From Microbacterium sp. ACRRU (GTDB lineage: Bacteria; Actinomycetota; Actinomycetes; Actinomycetales; Microbacteriaceae): a stretch of DNA of 64,000 bases. A model generated the notes under the pieces. That model was not told the origin of the DNA. It did no database searches and worked only from the letters and a program-made list of their open reading frames with translations. The stretch is taken from the NCBI RefSeq assembly GCF_022346945.1, contig NZ_JAKRNI010000003.1:62001-126000 (forward strand), read 5' to 3'. Shown here piece after piece: positions 48,098 to 57,136 of the stretch. Made by a program: the position numbers and the translations under genes. The stretch's first letter is position 1. The number at the start of each line of letters is the position of its first letter.

Positions 48098-49210
48098 GTG
48101 AAGATCACTCGCTTCGCCCAGCTCGGCGCCGTCTCGGCCGTCGCAGCACTCGCTCTCGCCGGTTGTGCCGCGAACGAGGGCGGATCCGGCAGCACCGACG
48201 GTGGCGGCTCGGGCTCCACGCTCTCCGGCGAGGTCGCCAGCGGCGGCTCGTCGGCTCAGGAGGTCGCGGTCCAGGCCTGGACCGCCGGTTTCCAGACCGC
48301 CAACCCCGACGTCACCATCACCTACGAGCCCTCGGGTTCGGGTGCGGGACGCGAGTCGTTCCAGGCCGGCGCCTTCCCCTTCGTCGGCTCCGACCGCGCG
48401 TTCAACGACGAGGAGATCGCCTCCGGCGAGTTCGCCGCATGCGTCGACGGCTCGGGCATCATCGAGCTGCCGACCTACATCTCGCCGATCGCCGTCATCT
48501 TCAACCTCGAGGGTGTCGACTCGCTCAACCTCGACGCCGCGACGGTGGCGGGCCTGTTCGCCGGCACGATCACCAACTGGAACGACCCGGCCATCGCCGC
48601 GACCAACCCGGGTGTCACCCTGCCCGACCTCGCCGTGACCCCCGTCCACCGTCAGGACGACTCGGGCACCACCGAGAACTTCACCGACTACCTCTACCAG
48701 GCCGCCCCGAGCGTCTGGACGTCGGAGCCTGACGGCGAGTGGCCGCTGAGCTCGGGCGAGGCCGCCAACGGCACCTCCGGTGTCGTCTCGGCTGTCTCCG
48801 GCGCCAACGGCACCATCGGCTACGCCGACGCGTCGCGCGCCGCCGAGGAGGGCCTGTCCACGGTCGCGATCAAGGTCGGCGAAGAGTTCGTCGCCTACTC
48901 GCCCGAGGCTGCCGCCGCCATCGTCGACGCCTCGCCGTTCGTCGAGGGCCGCACGGAGGGCGACCTCGCGATCGAGCTCGAGCGCGACTCGCAGGAGGCG
49001 GGCGTCTACCCGATCGTCCTCATCAGCTACATGATCGCGTGCCAGGAGTACGCCGACGCGTCGAGCGCTCCGATCGTGAAGTCGTTCCTCCAGTACGTCG
49101 CGAGCGAAGAGGGCCAGCAGGCGGCCGCCGACGCCGCCGGTAGCGCCCCCATCACCGACACGCTGCGCGAGCGCGTGAACTCGGCGATCGACCTGATCGT
49201 CGCGGAGTAA
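48098..49210 (+). CDS. pstS: Phosphate-binding lipoprotein PstS
   Basis: The 370-residue secreted lipoprotein has lipobox LAGC (Cys23) and a Gly/Ser-rich linker. The PstS fold follows, with TITYEPSGSGAGRESF (about 76-91), VGSDRAFNDEE, and HRQDDSGTTENFTDYL, the last carrying phosphate-binding Asp, Ser, Gly and Thr. It captures inorganic phosphate for PstCAB. The start is GTG 48098 behind AGAAGGATTCC. A PHO box 100 bases upstream indicates RegX3 control, and a hairpin before pstC probably lets pstS be made in excess. Confidence 0.95.
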   Translation: MKITRFAQLGAVSAVAALALAGCAANEGGSGSTDGGGSGSTLSGEVASGGSSAQEVAVQAWTAGFQTANPDVTITYEPSGSGAGRESFQAGAFPFVGSDRAFNDEEIASGEFAACVDGSGIIELPTYISPIAVIFNLEGVDSLNLDAATVAGLFAGTITNWNDPAIAATNPGVTLPDLAVTPVHRQDDSGTTENFTDYLYQAAPSVWTSEPDGEWPLSSGEAANGTSGVVSAVSGANGTIGYADASRAAEEGLSTVAIKVGEEFVAYSPEAAAAIVDASPFVEGRTEGDLAIELERDSQEAGVYPIVLISYMIACQEYADASSAPIVKSFLQYVASEEGQQAAADAAGSAPITDTLRERVNSAIDLIVAE

Positions 49211-49225
49211 TCACCCCTTTGGATG

Positions 49226-49257
49226 CCCGGCCCGATGCGTCACCGCGTCGGGCCGGG
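49226..49257 (+). terminator. Attenuating hairpin between pstS and pstC
   Basis: A 14-bp stem with one G-T type mismatch (49226-49239 with 49244-49257) is followed by GGGTTTCC. It sits inside the operon, so partial termination or mRNA stabilisation for the abundant PstS is likely. Confidence 0.65.
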
Positions 49258-49290
49258 TTTCCGCCCGTTATCGACCCGAAACAGGAAGCC

Positions 49291-50235
49291 ATGACAGCCA
49301 CCACTGCTCCGGCACCCGAAAAGCCGAAGCAACGCCCCGGAGACCGCGTCTTCTCCGGTACCGCCCTGTTCGCAGGGTCGATGATTCTCGTCACACTCGC
49401 CGCGGTGACGATCTTCCTCGTCGTCCAGTCCATTCCGGGCTTCACCGCCACGAGCGAGAACGCCTCGGTCCTGGGCAGCAACTTCTGGGCCTACGTCGGC
49501 CCTCTCGCCTTCGGAACGATCTGGGCTTCGATCCTGGCCCTCATCCTCGCCGTGCCGCTGTCGGTCTGCGTCGCCCTCTTCATCTCGCACTACGCGCCGC
49601 GCCGGTTGGCTCAGGGCCTCGGCTACATCGTCGACCTCCTGGCGGCCGTCCCCTCGGTCGTCTTCGGCCTGTGGGGCATCCTGGTTCTCGCTCCCGCAAT
49701 CCAGCCGGTCTACGCGTGGCTCAACACCAACGCCGGCTGGTTCCCGCTCTTCTCCGGCACGGTGTCGGCGACGGGCCGAACGATCCTCACCGCCGCCGTC
49801 GTCCTCGCCGTCATGATCACGCCCATCATCACGGCGATCTGTCGTGAGATCTTCCTGCAGACCCCCGTCCTCCACGAAGAGGCCGCGCTCGCCCTCGGCG
49901 CCACGCGCTGGGAGATGATCCGCATGGCCGTCTTCCCCTTCGGTCGCAGCGGAATCGTCTCGGCCTCGATGCTGGGCCTGGGCCGTGCGCTCGGCGAGAC
50001 CATGGCGGTGGCCCTGGTGCTCTCGGCATCCGGTGTCATCACCTTCCAGCTCTTCACGTCCGAGAACCCGAGCACGATCCCCGCCAACATCGCGCTCACC
50101 TTCCCCGAGGCCTACGGCTTCAACGTCAACGTGCTCATCGCCACCGGCCTTGTGCTCTTCATTGTCACTTTCGCTGTGAATGCGCTGGCGCGCTACGTCG
50201 TGAGCCGTCGCAAGGAATTCTCGGGGGCCAACTGA
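49291..50235 (+). CDS. pstC: Phosphate ABC transporter permease PstC
   Basis: The 314-residue membrane protein has six hydrophobic segments and a family-typical loop VLHEEAALALGATRWEMIR (about 191-209), the EAA motif that docks to PstB. LGRALGETMAVALVL is the conserved core of PstC. A short polar N-terminus starts at ATG 49291 behind ACAGGAAGCC. It lies 80 bases after pstS and one base before pstA. Confidence 0.95.
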   Translation: MTATTAPAPEKPKQRPGDRVFSGTALFAGSMILVTLAAVTIFLVVQSIPGFTATSENASVLGSNFWAYVGPLAFGTIWASILALILAVPLSVCVALFISHYAPRRLAQGLGYIVDLLAAVPSVVFGLWGILVLAPAIQPVYAWLNTNAGWFPLFSGTVSATGRTILTAAVVLAVMITPIITAICREIFLQTPVLHEEAALALGATRWEMIRMAVFPFGRSGIVSASMLGLGRALGETMAVALVLSASGVITFQLFTSENPSTIPANIALTFPEAYGFNVNVLIATGLVLFIVTFAVNALARYVVSRRKEFSGAN

Positions 50236-50236
50236 C

Positions 50237-51346
50237 ATGACCACGACCACCACCGCTCCCCAGACCCCGGCCACGGAGTCGCCGGTCGCGCCCGTCAGCG
50301 GCCTCCGTGGCGGCCACCTCCCGTCGTGGGCCCCGTGGGCGATCCTCGTCGCCTCGGCTGCGCTGAGCGCCGCCCTGTTCGGCATCCTGGCTCTCGGCGG
50401 CGCCGGCGGCTTCAACATCGCCGGCTGGGCCGTCGTCACCGCGATCCTGTACCTCGTCTTCATCACCCTGACCTCGACGATCGTCGAGGGTCGCCGCAAG
50501 GGCGTCGACCGCCTCGTCACCGGCATCGTGGTCACCGCCTTCGCCATCGCGATGGTGCCGCTGGTGTCGGTCGCCGTGACCGTCGTGACCAATGGCGTCA
50601 ACGGCATCACGGGAGAGTTCTTCAGCTCCTCGATGCGCAACGTCGTCGGTGAGGGCGGCGGCGCTCTCCACGCGATCGTCGGAACGCTGATGATCACGCT
50701 GGCGGCCGCGGTCATCTCGATCCCGATCGGCATCTTCACCGCGATCTACCTCATCGAGTACGGCGCGGGGCGTCGTCTCGCGCAGGCCATCACGTTCCTC
50801 GTCGACGTCATGACCGGCATCCCCTCGATCGTCGCGGGTCTGTTCGCCTACGCCCTGTTCGCGCTGATCTTCGGTCCCGGCATCCGCATGGGCATCATGG
50901 GCGCGATCGCCCTGTCCGTGCTGATGATCCCGGTCGTGGTGCGCTCGACCGAGGAGATGCTGCGCCTGGTGCCGAACGAGCTGCGCGAAGCCTCGTACGC
51001 CCTGGGCGTGCCCAAGTGGCTCACCATCAGCAAGGTGGTCCTGCCGACCGCGGTCGCGGGCATCACGACCGGCGTCATGCTGTCGATCTCGCGCGTGATC
51101 GGCGAGACCGCCCCGCTGCTGCTCACCGCCGGTGTGGCCACCTCCGTCAACTACGACCTCTTCAGCGGCCGCATGATGACGCTGCCGGTGTTCGCTTACT
51201 CCCAGTACATGAACCAGGGCATCCCGGCCACGGCCTTCGTCGATCGGGCCTGGGGCGCCGCCCTGGTGCTCATCGTCATCGTCATGGTGTTGAACCTCGT
51301 AGCCCGCGTCGTGGCGAAGATCTTCTCGCCCAAGCTCGGCCGCTGA
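50237..51346 (+). CDS. pstA: Phosphate ABC transporter permease PstA
   Basis: The 369-residue membrane protein is longer than PstC through two extra N-terminal segments. It has the EAA loop [18 protein letters not shown] (about 246-263), [20 protein letters not shown] and a hydrophobic C-terminus, all typical of PstA. It pairs with PstC to form the channel. It starts one base after the pstC stop, and pstB follows after 41 bases. Confidence 0.95.
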   Translation: MTTTTTAPQTPATESPVAPVSGLRGGHLPSWAPWAILVASAALSAALFGILALGGAGGFNIAGWAVVTAILYLVFITLTSTIVEGRRKGVDRLVTGIVVTAFAIAMVPLVSVAVTVVTNGVNGITGEFFSSSMRNVVGEGGGALHAIVGTLMITLAAAVISIPIGIFTAIYLIEYGAGRRLAQAITFLVDVMTGIPSIVAGLFAYALFALIFGPGIRMGIMGAIALSVLMIPVVVRSTEEMLRLVPNELREASYALGVPKWLTISKVVLPTAVAGITTGVMLSISRVIGETAPLLLTAGVATSVNYDLFSGRMMTLPVFAYSQYMNQGIPATAFVDRAWGAALVLIVIVMVLNLVARVVAKIFSPKLGR

Positions 51347-51387
51347 ACCCTTTATCGTCAGACCCCAGTAGAAACACCCGAGGAATC

Positions 51388-52167
<780 letters not shown>

Positions 52168-52178
52168 GCCCCGGTTCC

Positions 52179-52208
52179 ACGACGGCCCCGCTTCGGCGGG
52201 GCCGTCGT
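52179..52208. terminator. Terminator of the pst operon (shared with the convergent aminotransferase gene)
   Basis: A perfect 13-bp GC-rich stem (52179-52191 with 52196-52208) with a TTCG loop and a CGTTTCC tail lies eleven bases after pstB. Confidence 0.85.
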
Positions 52209-52218
52209 CGTTTCCGGA

Positions 52219-53103
52219 TCACTCGCGCGGGGAGAGCAGGTAGGCGTTCAGCTCGTCGGTGAACACCCGATCGACGGGTCGGACTTCGCCATCGACAGCG
52301 GCGATCGGGGCCGCGAGTCGCACGCTCGACAGCAGCCACGCGGCATCCGCCCGCACGAGGTCTTGGACCGGCACCGTCTCGTATGCGGTGCGGAAACCGC
52401 GCCGCTCGAGCAGGGCGAAGAGGCTGAGCTGCGTCGTGCCGTGCAGGATCCCGGCGGCCGGGGCGGGGGTGACGAACCGGTCGCCGAAACGGAGCAGGAC
52501 GGATGCCGTGGGGGCTTCCAGCACGAAGCCGTCGGTCGTGACGAAGACGGCGTCGTCGGCCCCCCGCCGCTTGGCCTCGCGGATCGCAGCCATGTTCACC
52601 GCGTACGACAGGGTTTTGGCCCCGAGGAGCAGCCAGGGCGCTCGGCTCGGCGTGTCGAGCGCGTACCCGCGGTCGAGGGTCGCGACGCGCACCCCCTCGG
52701 TGCGGGAGCGCGCGTTGTCGGGGGCGTCGCCCAGGGTCACCCACGCGGTCGGCGACGGGCCGTCTTCGACCCCGCGGCTGAGGATGAGTTTGATGACGGA
52801 CTCCCCCGGTCCCGCCTCGACGGCGACGCGGGCGATCGCCGCGCGCCACTGATCGACGTTCGGGGCCGGCAGGTCGCACAGCCGTGCGGAGTGCGCGAGG
52901 CGGTCGAGGTGCGGCCCCACCTCCTGCGCGTGGCCGTCGACCACGCCGAGCGATTCGAAGACGCCGTCTCCGCGCTGGGCGCTCAGCTCGCCGAGGCTCA
53001 GCACCGGACCGGCCGGGTCGACGACCGTGAACGTGTCGGAGAAGTCTCCACGCCCGGAACCGGATGCCACGGAGTCGATCACGAGCGCGAAACGCCAAGC
53101 CAT
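52219..53103 (-). CDS. Class IV aminotransferase (aminodeoxychorismate lyase / BCAT-like)
   Basis: The 294-residue PLP enzyme of fold type IV has an N-terminal domain with QRGDGVFESLGVVDG (about 42-56) and the catalytic Lys in LLLGAKTLSYAVNMAA (about 158-173). The cofactor phosphate loop is GFVLEAPTASVLL, followed by GILHGTTQL. It resembles PabC-type aminodeoxychorismate lyases used in folate synthesis, but D-amino-acid or branched-chain aminotransferases share these motifs. It appears monocistronic, with a shared terminator against pstB. Confidence 0.82.
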   Translation of the reverse strand: MAWRFALVIDSVASGSGRGDFSDTFTVVDPAGPVLSLGELSAQRGDGVFESLGVVDGHAQEVGPHLDRLAHSARLCDLPAPNVDQWRAAIARVAVEAGPGESVIKLILSRGVEDGPSPTAWVTLGDAPDNARSRTEGVRVATLDRGYALDTPSRAPWLLLGAKTLSYAVNMAAIREAKRRGADDAVFVTTDGFVLEAPTASVLLRFGDRFVTPAPAAGILHGTTQLSLFALLERRGFRTAYETVPVQDLVRADAAWLLSSVRLAAPIAAVDGEVRPVDRVFTDELNAYLLSPRE

Positions 53104-53198
53104 GGATCGACTCTATGCCCTCCTACCGACACGCCCGGGCCGCGTCAACCACCCCGCCCGAGGGAATGCCTCAGGCATGCGCTTGTTACACTTTCATA

Positions 53199-53288
53199 GC
53201 CGGGCCGCAGTAACCCCGGGCTCCATCTTCTGCCGCTGCGAGCGGCCTTGCGCCGAGAGGCGTTCTGCGGCCCGGCACTTTCTTTGTC
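53199..53288 (+). ncRNA. Candidate structured small RNA with own promoter and terminator-like end
   Basis: A perfect 12-bp stem (53199-53210 with 53265-53276) encloses two internal hairpins: GCCGCT-GCG-AGCGGC at about 53232-53246 and CGCC-GAGA-GGCG at about 53251-53262. A TACACT -10 element at 53187-53192 places a start exactly at the first stem base, and the closing arm is followed by ACTTTCTTTGT, a U-rich tail. This 270-base region has no convincing ORF. On the opposite strand it would be aminotransferase leader, without a U-rich tail. I cannot match it to a named RNA family. Confidence 0.42.
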
Positions 53289-53373
53289 TCGACGGTTGGG
53301 CTCGCCGCAGGCCCTGAGGCCGAGCCTGGGCGCTGCTCGGCGCGACGGCGGGCGCGGGACTGCGCGAGCGCGG

Positions 53374-54012
53374 TCAGGTCAGCGCGTCACGACGCCACAG
53401 GGCCGCAGCCGCGGCGAGATCGTCGGCGTACGTCGACAGCCGCAGCGCGCGCGTCGTGAGTGCCGTCGCGCGCTCGGACTCGGTGTTTTCGTAGTCGTCG
53501 GCGAGATGCGTGGATCCGGACGCCTGCACGCGGCAGAACGCGGCGGCGCGCTCGAGGGCGACAGCGAAATCCCCCTGGAACAGGCCGCGAAGGATGGTGT
53601 CGATCAGCTGCACCAGTTCTTCCGGTCCGGCGGGCGCCGGCGCACCGACCACCACCGGATCGACCGTGGCCATCTCGCCGCGCCCCCGCTCGTACAGCAG
53701 TGCGGCGGTGGCCGCGTCGTCGTGGATCATGAGCTGCAGCAGGTACAGCCGCCACAGGGCGCCGGGCAGCGAGCGGGCAGGAGAGCGCGACCACAGTTCG
53801 GCGATGTCGTCGATGCCGTTGTCGTCGGTGAAGGCGACGAGCCGTTCGACCACGTCGACGGTCGGGTCAGCGCGGACGCGCGACAGCAGGGCCTGAGCGG
53901 TGCTGTGCGCGACGCGCGACACCTCGGCGGGGTCGTCCGCCGCGAAGAGCCGGTCGAACAGCTCGGCGGGGCGCCGCACCGGTTTGTGAAACTCGCGGGG
54001 GGAATCGCTCAT
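53374..54012 (-). CDS. Conserved hypothetical protein (helical, actinobacterial)
   Basis: The 212-residue cytoplasmic protein is predicted mainly alpha-helical (for example RPAELFDRLFAADDPAEVSR, WRLYLLQLMIHDD and IDTILRGLFQGDFAVALERA). It has no signal peptide, membrane segment or recognisable catalytic motif. Homologues in related genomes are sometimes mislabelled as RNA polymerase subunit, as I recall, without support from sequence here. Start ATG 54012 is the first in frame. It follows rskA in the same direction after 52 bases, so it may be co-transcribed with sigK-rskA. Confidence 0.62.
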   Translation of the reverse strand: MSDSPREFHKPVRRPAELFDRLFAADDPAEVSRVAHSTAQALLSRVRADPTVDVVERLVAFTDDNGIDDIAELWSRSPARSLPGALWRLYLLQLMIHDDAATAALLYERGRGEMATVDPVVVGAPAPAGPEELVQLIDTILRGLFQGDFAVALERAAAFCRVQASGSTHLADDYENTESERATALTTRALRLSTYADDLAAAAALWRRDALT

Positions 54013-54064
54013 CGTTCCAGGCTAGAGCGTGCCCCGTGAAGCACGGGCCGTCGCGGGAGAGCGT

Positions 54065-54862
54065 TCAGGCGGTGGCCACCGCGACGACGGGCGCCGAACT
54101 GGGCGTGCCGTCCGGTGATCCGCCCGCGGGCTCGACCGTCACGGCGATGACGTCGCCGGAGTGGAATTCGCCCTGCAGCACGGCGGTCGCTTTGCCCTCG
54201 GCATCCGTCGAGAAGATTCCCGCGGCGATGGGGGTGTCGTCCCGCACGAACCACAGTTCGTACGTCTGGTCGTCCGGCAGCGTCGGCATGCCTTCCGTGA
54301 CGAGAACGCTCTGGCCGGTGGATGCCGACCAGTGCGCCGTCGCGACGGCACCGCCGGGCATGGTCGCGGTCGCCGACTGCGCGTCGGGCGCCGTGGTGAT
54401 CTGCTCGAGCGCGACGACGGAGGCCGGGCGTGTCAGCTGCTGGCTGACGGTGACGGCGCCGAAGCCGAGGACGAGAACGGCCACGATGGACGCGGCCAGC
54501 GTGAACCAGCGGCGCATCCCCCAACCCGACGTGGTCAGGGTCGGGGCGGACGGCTCGGAGACGACAGGAGCGGGGCCGGCGGCGGCGTAGTCCTCCGCGT
54601 CGGCTGAGTTCGACTCCGGACCCGCGGTGCCCTCCTGCGGCAGATCGGTGATCCGCGCGAGCAGCGAAGCCCGAATGGATGCCGGCGGCTCGACGGGCTC
54701 GATCGTCGCGCTGATCGCGGCGACGGCGTCGGTGGCATCCCGAACATGGGAGGACCAGTGCGGATTCCCCGCGAGAGCCTCCTGGTACGCGCGCTCATCA
54801 GCTTCCGATAGCGCGTTCAACGCGTGACCGGCAGCGAGGTCGGCGAAATCCCTCTCGTTCAC
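54065..54862 (-). CDS. rskA: Anti-sigma factor RskA (regulator of SigK)
   Basis: The 265-residue single-pass membrane protein has a cytoplasmic N-terminal sigma-binding domain (about 1-75: FADLAAGHALNALSEADE). It has one transmembrane helix (about 120-141, WFTLAASIVAVLVLGFGAVT) and an extracytoplasmic RskA beta domain (about 150-265; YELWFVRDDTPIAAG). Such proteins are cleaved by regulated proteolysis to free the sigma factor. The GTG at 54862 overlaps the sigK stop as GTGA, so sigma and anti-sigma are made in balance, as in mycobacteria. Confidence 0.92.
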   Translation of the reverse strand: MNERDFADLAAGHALNALSEADERAYQEALAGNPHWSSHVRDATDAVAAISATIEPVEPPASIRASLLARITDLPQEGTAGPESNSADAEDYAAAGPAPVVSEPSAPTLTTSGWGMRRWFTLAASIVAVLVLGFGAVTVSQQLTRPASVVALEQITTAPDAQSATATMPGGAVATAHWSASTGQSVLVTEGMPTLPDDQTYELWFVRDDTPIAAGIFSTDAEGKATAVLQGEFHSGDVIAVTVEPAGGSPDGTPSSAPVVAVATA

Positions 54863-55449
54863 TTGTCCACCCCCATTTCCATTCTCAATCGCGACAGGCC
54901 GTCGCGCATTCGTGTTTTGACCGTACCGAGCGGCGCTCCGACGAGGGTAGCGATTTCGCTCTGGCTGTACCCACCGAAGTAGGCGAGAGTGATCGCCTCT
55001 TTCTGCGGATCGGGCAGTGTCGCGAGTGCATCCACGACGCGCCGCCCCTCGATCTTGAGTTCTACTCTTTCGGAGACACCGTCGTAGGCGACGTCGATAT
55101 CCCGGAAGCCCGCGCGCACGTCACGATCGGCACTGGACTGCGACGACCGGACCCGGTCCACCGCTCGTCGGTGCGCGATCGTGAGGACCCACGACCTTCC
55201 TTGTCCTTTCTTCGGAGTGAAGCGCCCGGCGGATTGCCAGATCTCGAGGAACACCTCTTGAAGCACTTCCTCGCTCTGCGACCGGTCGACGAGCACCCGC
55301 AGGATGAGACCGAACGCGCGAGCAGACAGCGTGTCGTACAGCTCGGCGAAGGCATTCCGGTCGCCCTCGGCGACTCTCTGCAGCAATTCTCCGACGTGGT
55401 CGACGTGGTCTGCCCCGTCATCGGGGAGAGAGAATCCGTCGATCACCAT
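54859..55449 (-). CDS. sigK: ECF RNA polymerase sigma factor SigK
   Basis: The 196-residue ECF sigma factor has region 2 ([20 protein letters not shown], then [12 protein letters not shown] and [17 protein letters not shown]) and region 4 ([18 protein letters not shown], then [20 protein letters not shown]). The start is uncertain: ATG 55449 is used, but ATG 55461 and a GTG at 55473, with GGAAGGGAAG upstream, are also possible. The call as SigK rests on the coupled RskA and on the fasciclin lipoprotein gene next door, the MPT70/83-type target in mycobacteria. It probably autoregulates. Confidence 0.9.
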   Translation of the reverse strand: MVIDGFSLPDDGADHVDHVGELLQRVAEGDRNAFAELYDTLSARAFGLILRVLVDRSQSEEVLQEVFLEIWQSAGRFTPKKGQGRSWVLTIAHRRAVDRVRSSQSSADRDVRAGFRDIDVAYDGVSERVELKIEGRRVVDALATLPDPQKEAITLAYFGGYSQSEIATLVGAPLGTVKTRMRDGLSRLRMEMGVDK

Positions 55450-55783
55450 GCCTCCCAGCATGCCGTACCGCACCGAGACTTCCCTTCCTCGTGCGCGCGT
55501 GGCGCGCATGAGGTACAGAACCGTGACCACTGCATCCGAACGCAGGGCGGATCACGCGGGACCGTACCCACGCAAAAACATTCTCAAGAATATTTCCCCA
55601 CCTCTGATCTGGGCTTTTCCGGCATCGGGGTGCCGGGTCAGGGCGGATTTCGCAACATTCCGCAATCCGAAGGCGGGGGCATCCCGAAGACCCTGTGTAC
55701 GCCGCAACACGGCGGACCGCCCCTCGCACCGGGGTGTCCCTGACGGGTCGCAGCCGCGGTCCGAACGATTTCGGAGGAATGTC
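55450..55783. other. Intergenic control region between sigK and the fasciclin gene
   Basis: These 334 bases lie between divergent starts and hold no convincing gene. An AT-richer stretch around 55575-55600 (AACATTCTCAAGAATATTTCC) contains a short inverted TTC/GAA repeat. The AGGAGGA ribosome site of the fasciclin gene is near 55773. A SigK-dependent promoter for both genes would be expected here, but I could not align it confidently to the mycobacterial SigK consensus. Confidence 0.5.
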
Positions 55784-56449
55784 ATGCTCACCAAGAAGAA
55801 GCCTGTCGTCGCCGGTCTCGCCCTCGTCCTGGGCTCGGCCTTCGCTCTCACCGCATGTTCGGGTGGTTCGACCGCCGGTGGCGCCGCTGAGGAGACCTCG
55901 GCCGCCCCGTCCATGGAGGCGTCGCCCTCGGCCTCGTCCAACATGATGGACCCCGCCGCCAACCTCGTCGGCCCCGGCTGCGCCGACTACGCCGAGGCCG
56001 TCCCCTCGGGCGCTGGCTCGGTCGAGGGCATGGCTGCCGACCCGGTCGCCGTCGCCGCCTCGAACAACCCGCTGCTCACCACGCTGACCGCTGCCGTCAG
56101 CGGCGAGCTGAACCCCAACGTGAACCTCGTCGACACCCTCAACGGTGGCGAGTTCACCGTCTTCGCTCCGGTCGACGACGCGTTCGCCAAGATCGACCCC
56201 GCCACGATCGAGACGCTGAAGACCGACACCGACCTGCTGACCAAGATCCTCACGTACCACGTGGTTCCCGGCCAGATGACCCCCGACGAGATCGAGGGCG
56301 CGCAGGCCACGGTCGAGGGCCAGGAAGTCACCGTCTCGGGCTCGGGTGACTCGATCATGGTCAACGACGCCAACGTCATCTGCGGTGGCGTGCAGACCGC
56401 CAACGCCACGGTGTACCTCATCGACTCGGTGCTGATGCCCCCGATGTAA
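55784..56449 (+). CDS. Fasciclin-domain lipoprotein (MPT70/MPT83-like)
   Basis: The 221-residue secreted protein has lipobox LTAC (about Cys25), a Ser/Ala-rich linker and one FAS1 domain (about 85-221). The domain carries [20 protein letters not shown] and [16 protein letters not shown], the two conserved FAS1 boxes, and ends [15 protein letters not shown] 55784 follows TCGGAGGAATGTC. It is anchored at the cell surface and probably mediates adhesion or protein contacts. The mycobacterial homologues are the main SigK targets, so SigK control is expected. A strong terminator follows. Confidence 0.9.
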   Translation: MLTKKKPVVAGLALVLGSAFALTACSGGSTAGGAAEETSAAPSMEASPSASSNMMDPAANLVGPGCADYAEAVPSGAGSVEGMAADPVAVAASNNPLLTTLTAAVSGELNPNVNLVDTLNGGEFTVFAPVDDAFAKIDPATIETLKTDTDLLTKILTYHVVPGQMTPDEIEGAQATVEGQEVTVSGSGDSIMVNDANVICGGVQTANATVYLIDSVLMPPM

Positions 56450-56506
56450 GTCCTCGGAGCGTGATCTCCACGCTTCCGACCGATCGATGACCGATCGGAC
56501 CTGACG

Positions 56507-56545
56507 GCGAGCGCCGGACCCCAGGCGAGGGGGTCCGGCGCTCGC
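56507..56545 (+). terminator. Terminator of the fasciclin gene
   Basis: A perfect 16-bp stem (56507-56522 with 56530-56545) with a 7-base loop is followed directly by TCTTTGCG, 58 bases after the stop codon. Confidence 0.88.
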
Positions 56546-56604
56546 TCTTTGCGTGTCCACCCGTGCACGATCCGCCTCGCGCGGCCCGGTAGGCTGGATG
56601 CCAC

Positions 56605-56677
56605 GGGCCTCTAGCTCAGTCGGTAGAGCATCGGACTTTTAATCCGCGGGTCGTGGGTTCGAGCCCCACGGGGCCCA
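56605..56677 (+). tRNA. tRNA-Lys (UUU anticodon)
   Basis: The 73-base gene folds as a cloverleaf. The acceptor stem GGGCCTC pairs with GGGGCCC (one G-U), the D stem is GCTC/GAGC, and the anticodon stem and loop are TCGGA-CTTTTAA-TCCGC with anticodon TTT at 56638-56640. The T arm is GTGGG-TTCGAGC-CCCAC. The discriminator is A56677. CCA is not encoded (the next bases are CCT), so the end is added by nucleotidyltransferase, as usual in actinobacteria. A TAGGCT -10-like box lies at 56590. Confidence 0.97.
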
Positions 56678-56709
56678 CCTCAGCACTCGTCGGAACGCGC
56701 GCTCGCGTC

Positions 56710-56859
56710 TCAGCGCTCGTTCCACCGCAAACGTCGGTAGCGTCGGGCGAGGCGATTTGCCCGCACCCCGGCGAAGACGATCTCGGCGAGCGCGACGACG
56801 AAGACGACTCCCCAGGTGAGCCACGCTTCGAGCGACCCCCCACTGCGGAGGGCGTTCAC
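56710..56859 (-). CDS. 49-residue single-pass membrane protein (hypothetical)
   Basis: A short frame begins at GTG 56859 behind GGGGGATTCCTC. It encodes a polar start (NALRSGGSLEA), one hydrophobic helix (WLTWGVVFVVALAEIVFAGV, about 13-32) and a strongly basic tail (RANRLARRYRRLRWNER). Its start overlaps the stop of another tiny frame as GTGA. It lies between tRNA-Lys and the dioxygenase-like gene on the opposite strand. Topology with a basic cytoplasmic tail is typical of small regulatory membrane proteins. No family recognised. Confidence 0.5.
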   Translation of the reverse strand: MNALRSGGSLEAWLTWGVVFVVALAEIVFAGVRANRLARRYRRLRWNER

Positions 56860-56960
56860 GAGGAATCCCCCAGCAGGAAAAAGCTCAGCACCATCGCGGC
56901 GACATACGTTCGCCTGCGCGCCGAGAGGCGTCTGAGCTCGCTGCCTTCTTCGTCATTCAA
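56856..56960 (-). CDS. 34-residue hypothetical protein, coupled to the 49-residue ORF
   Basis: From a TTG at 56960 a 34-residue frame reads NDEEGSELRRLSARRRTY, then a short hydrophobic end (VAAMVLSFFLLGDSS). Its stop overlaps the next small frame as GTGA. An in-frame ATG five codons upstream (MWGRVL) is another start. The frame is open further upstream without coding character. The overlap and the hydrophobic segment are the only support, so it may be only a leader that couples translation of the 49-residue protein. Confidence 0.3.
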   Translation of the reverse strand: MNDEEGSELRRLSARRRTYVAAMVLSFFLLGDSS

Positions 56961-57136
56961 GACACGCCCCCACATCCTCCGTCGTCCCGCACAGCTTGTC
57001 GCACTCGGGCGCAGTGCGGCGACCCGCGGCACACACTTCCGCCCTCCATAAACCGCCCACAGGAACCGTGAGGGTGCGGTCAGGGTAGCCCGCCCATTCT
57101 GTGGATGTCCCGTTCCCTCGGCATTCAGGAGTCCTC

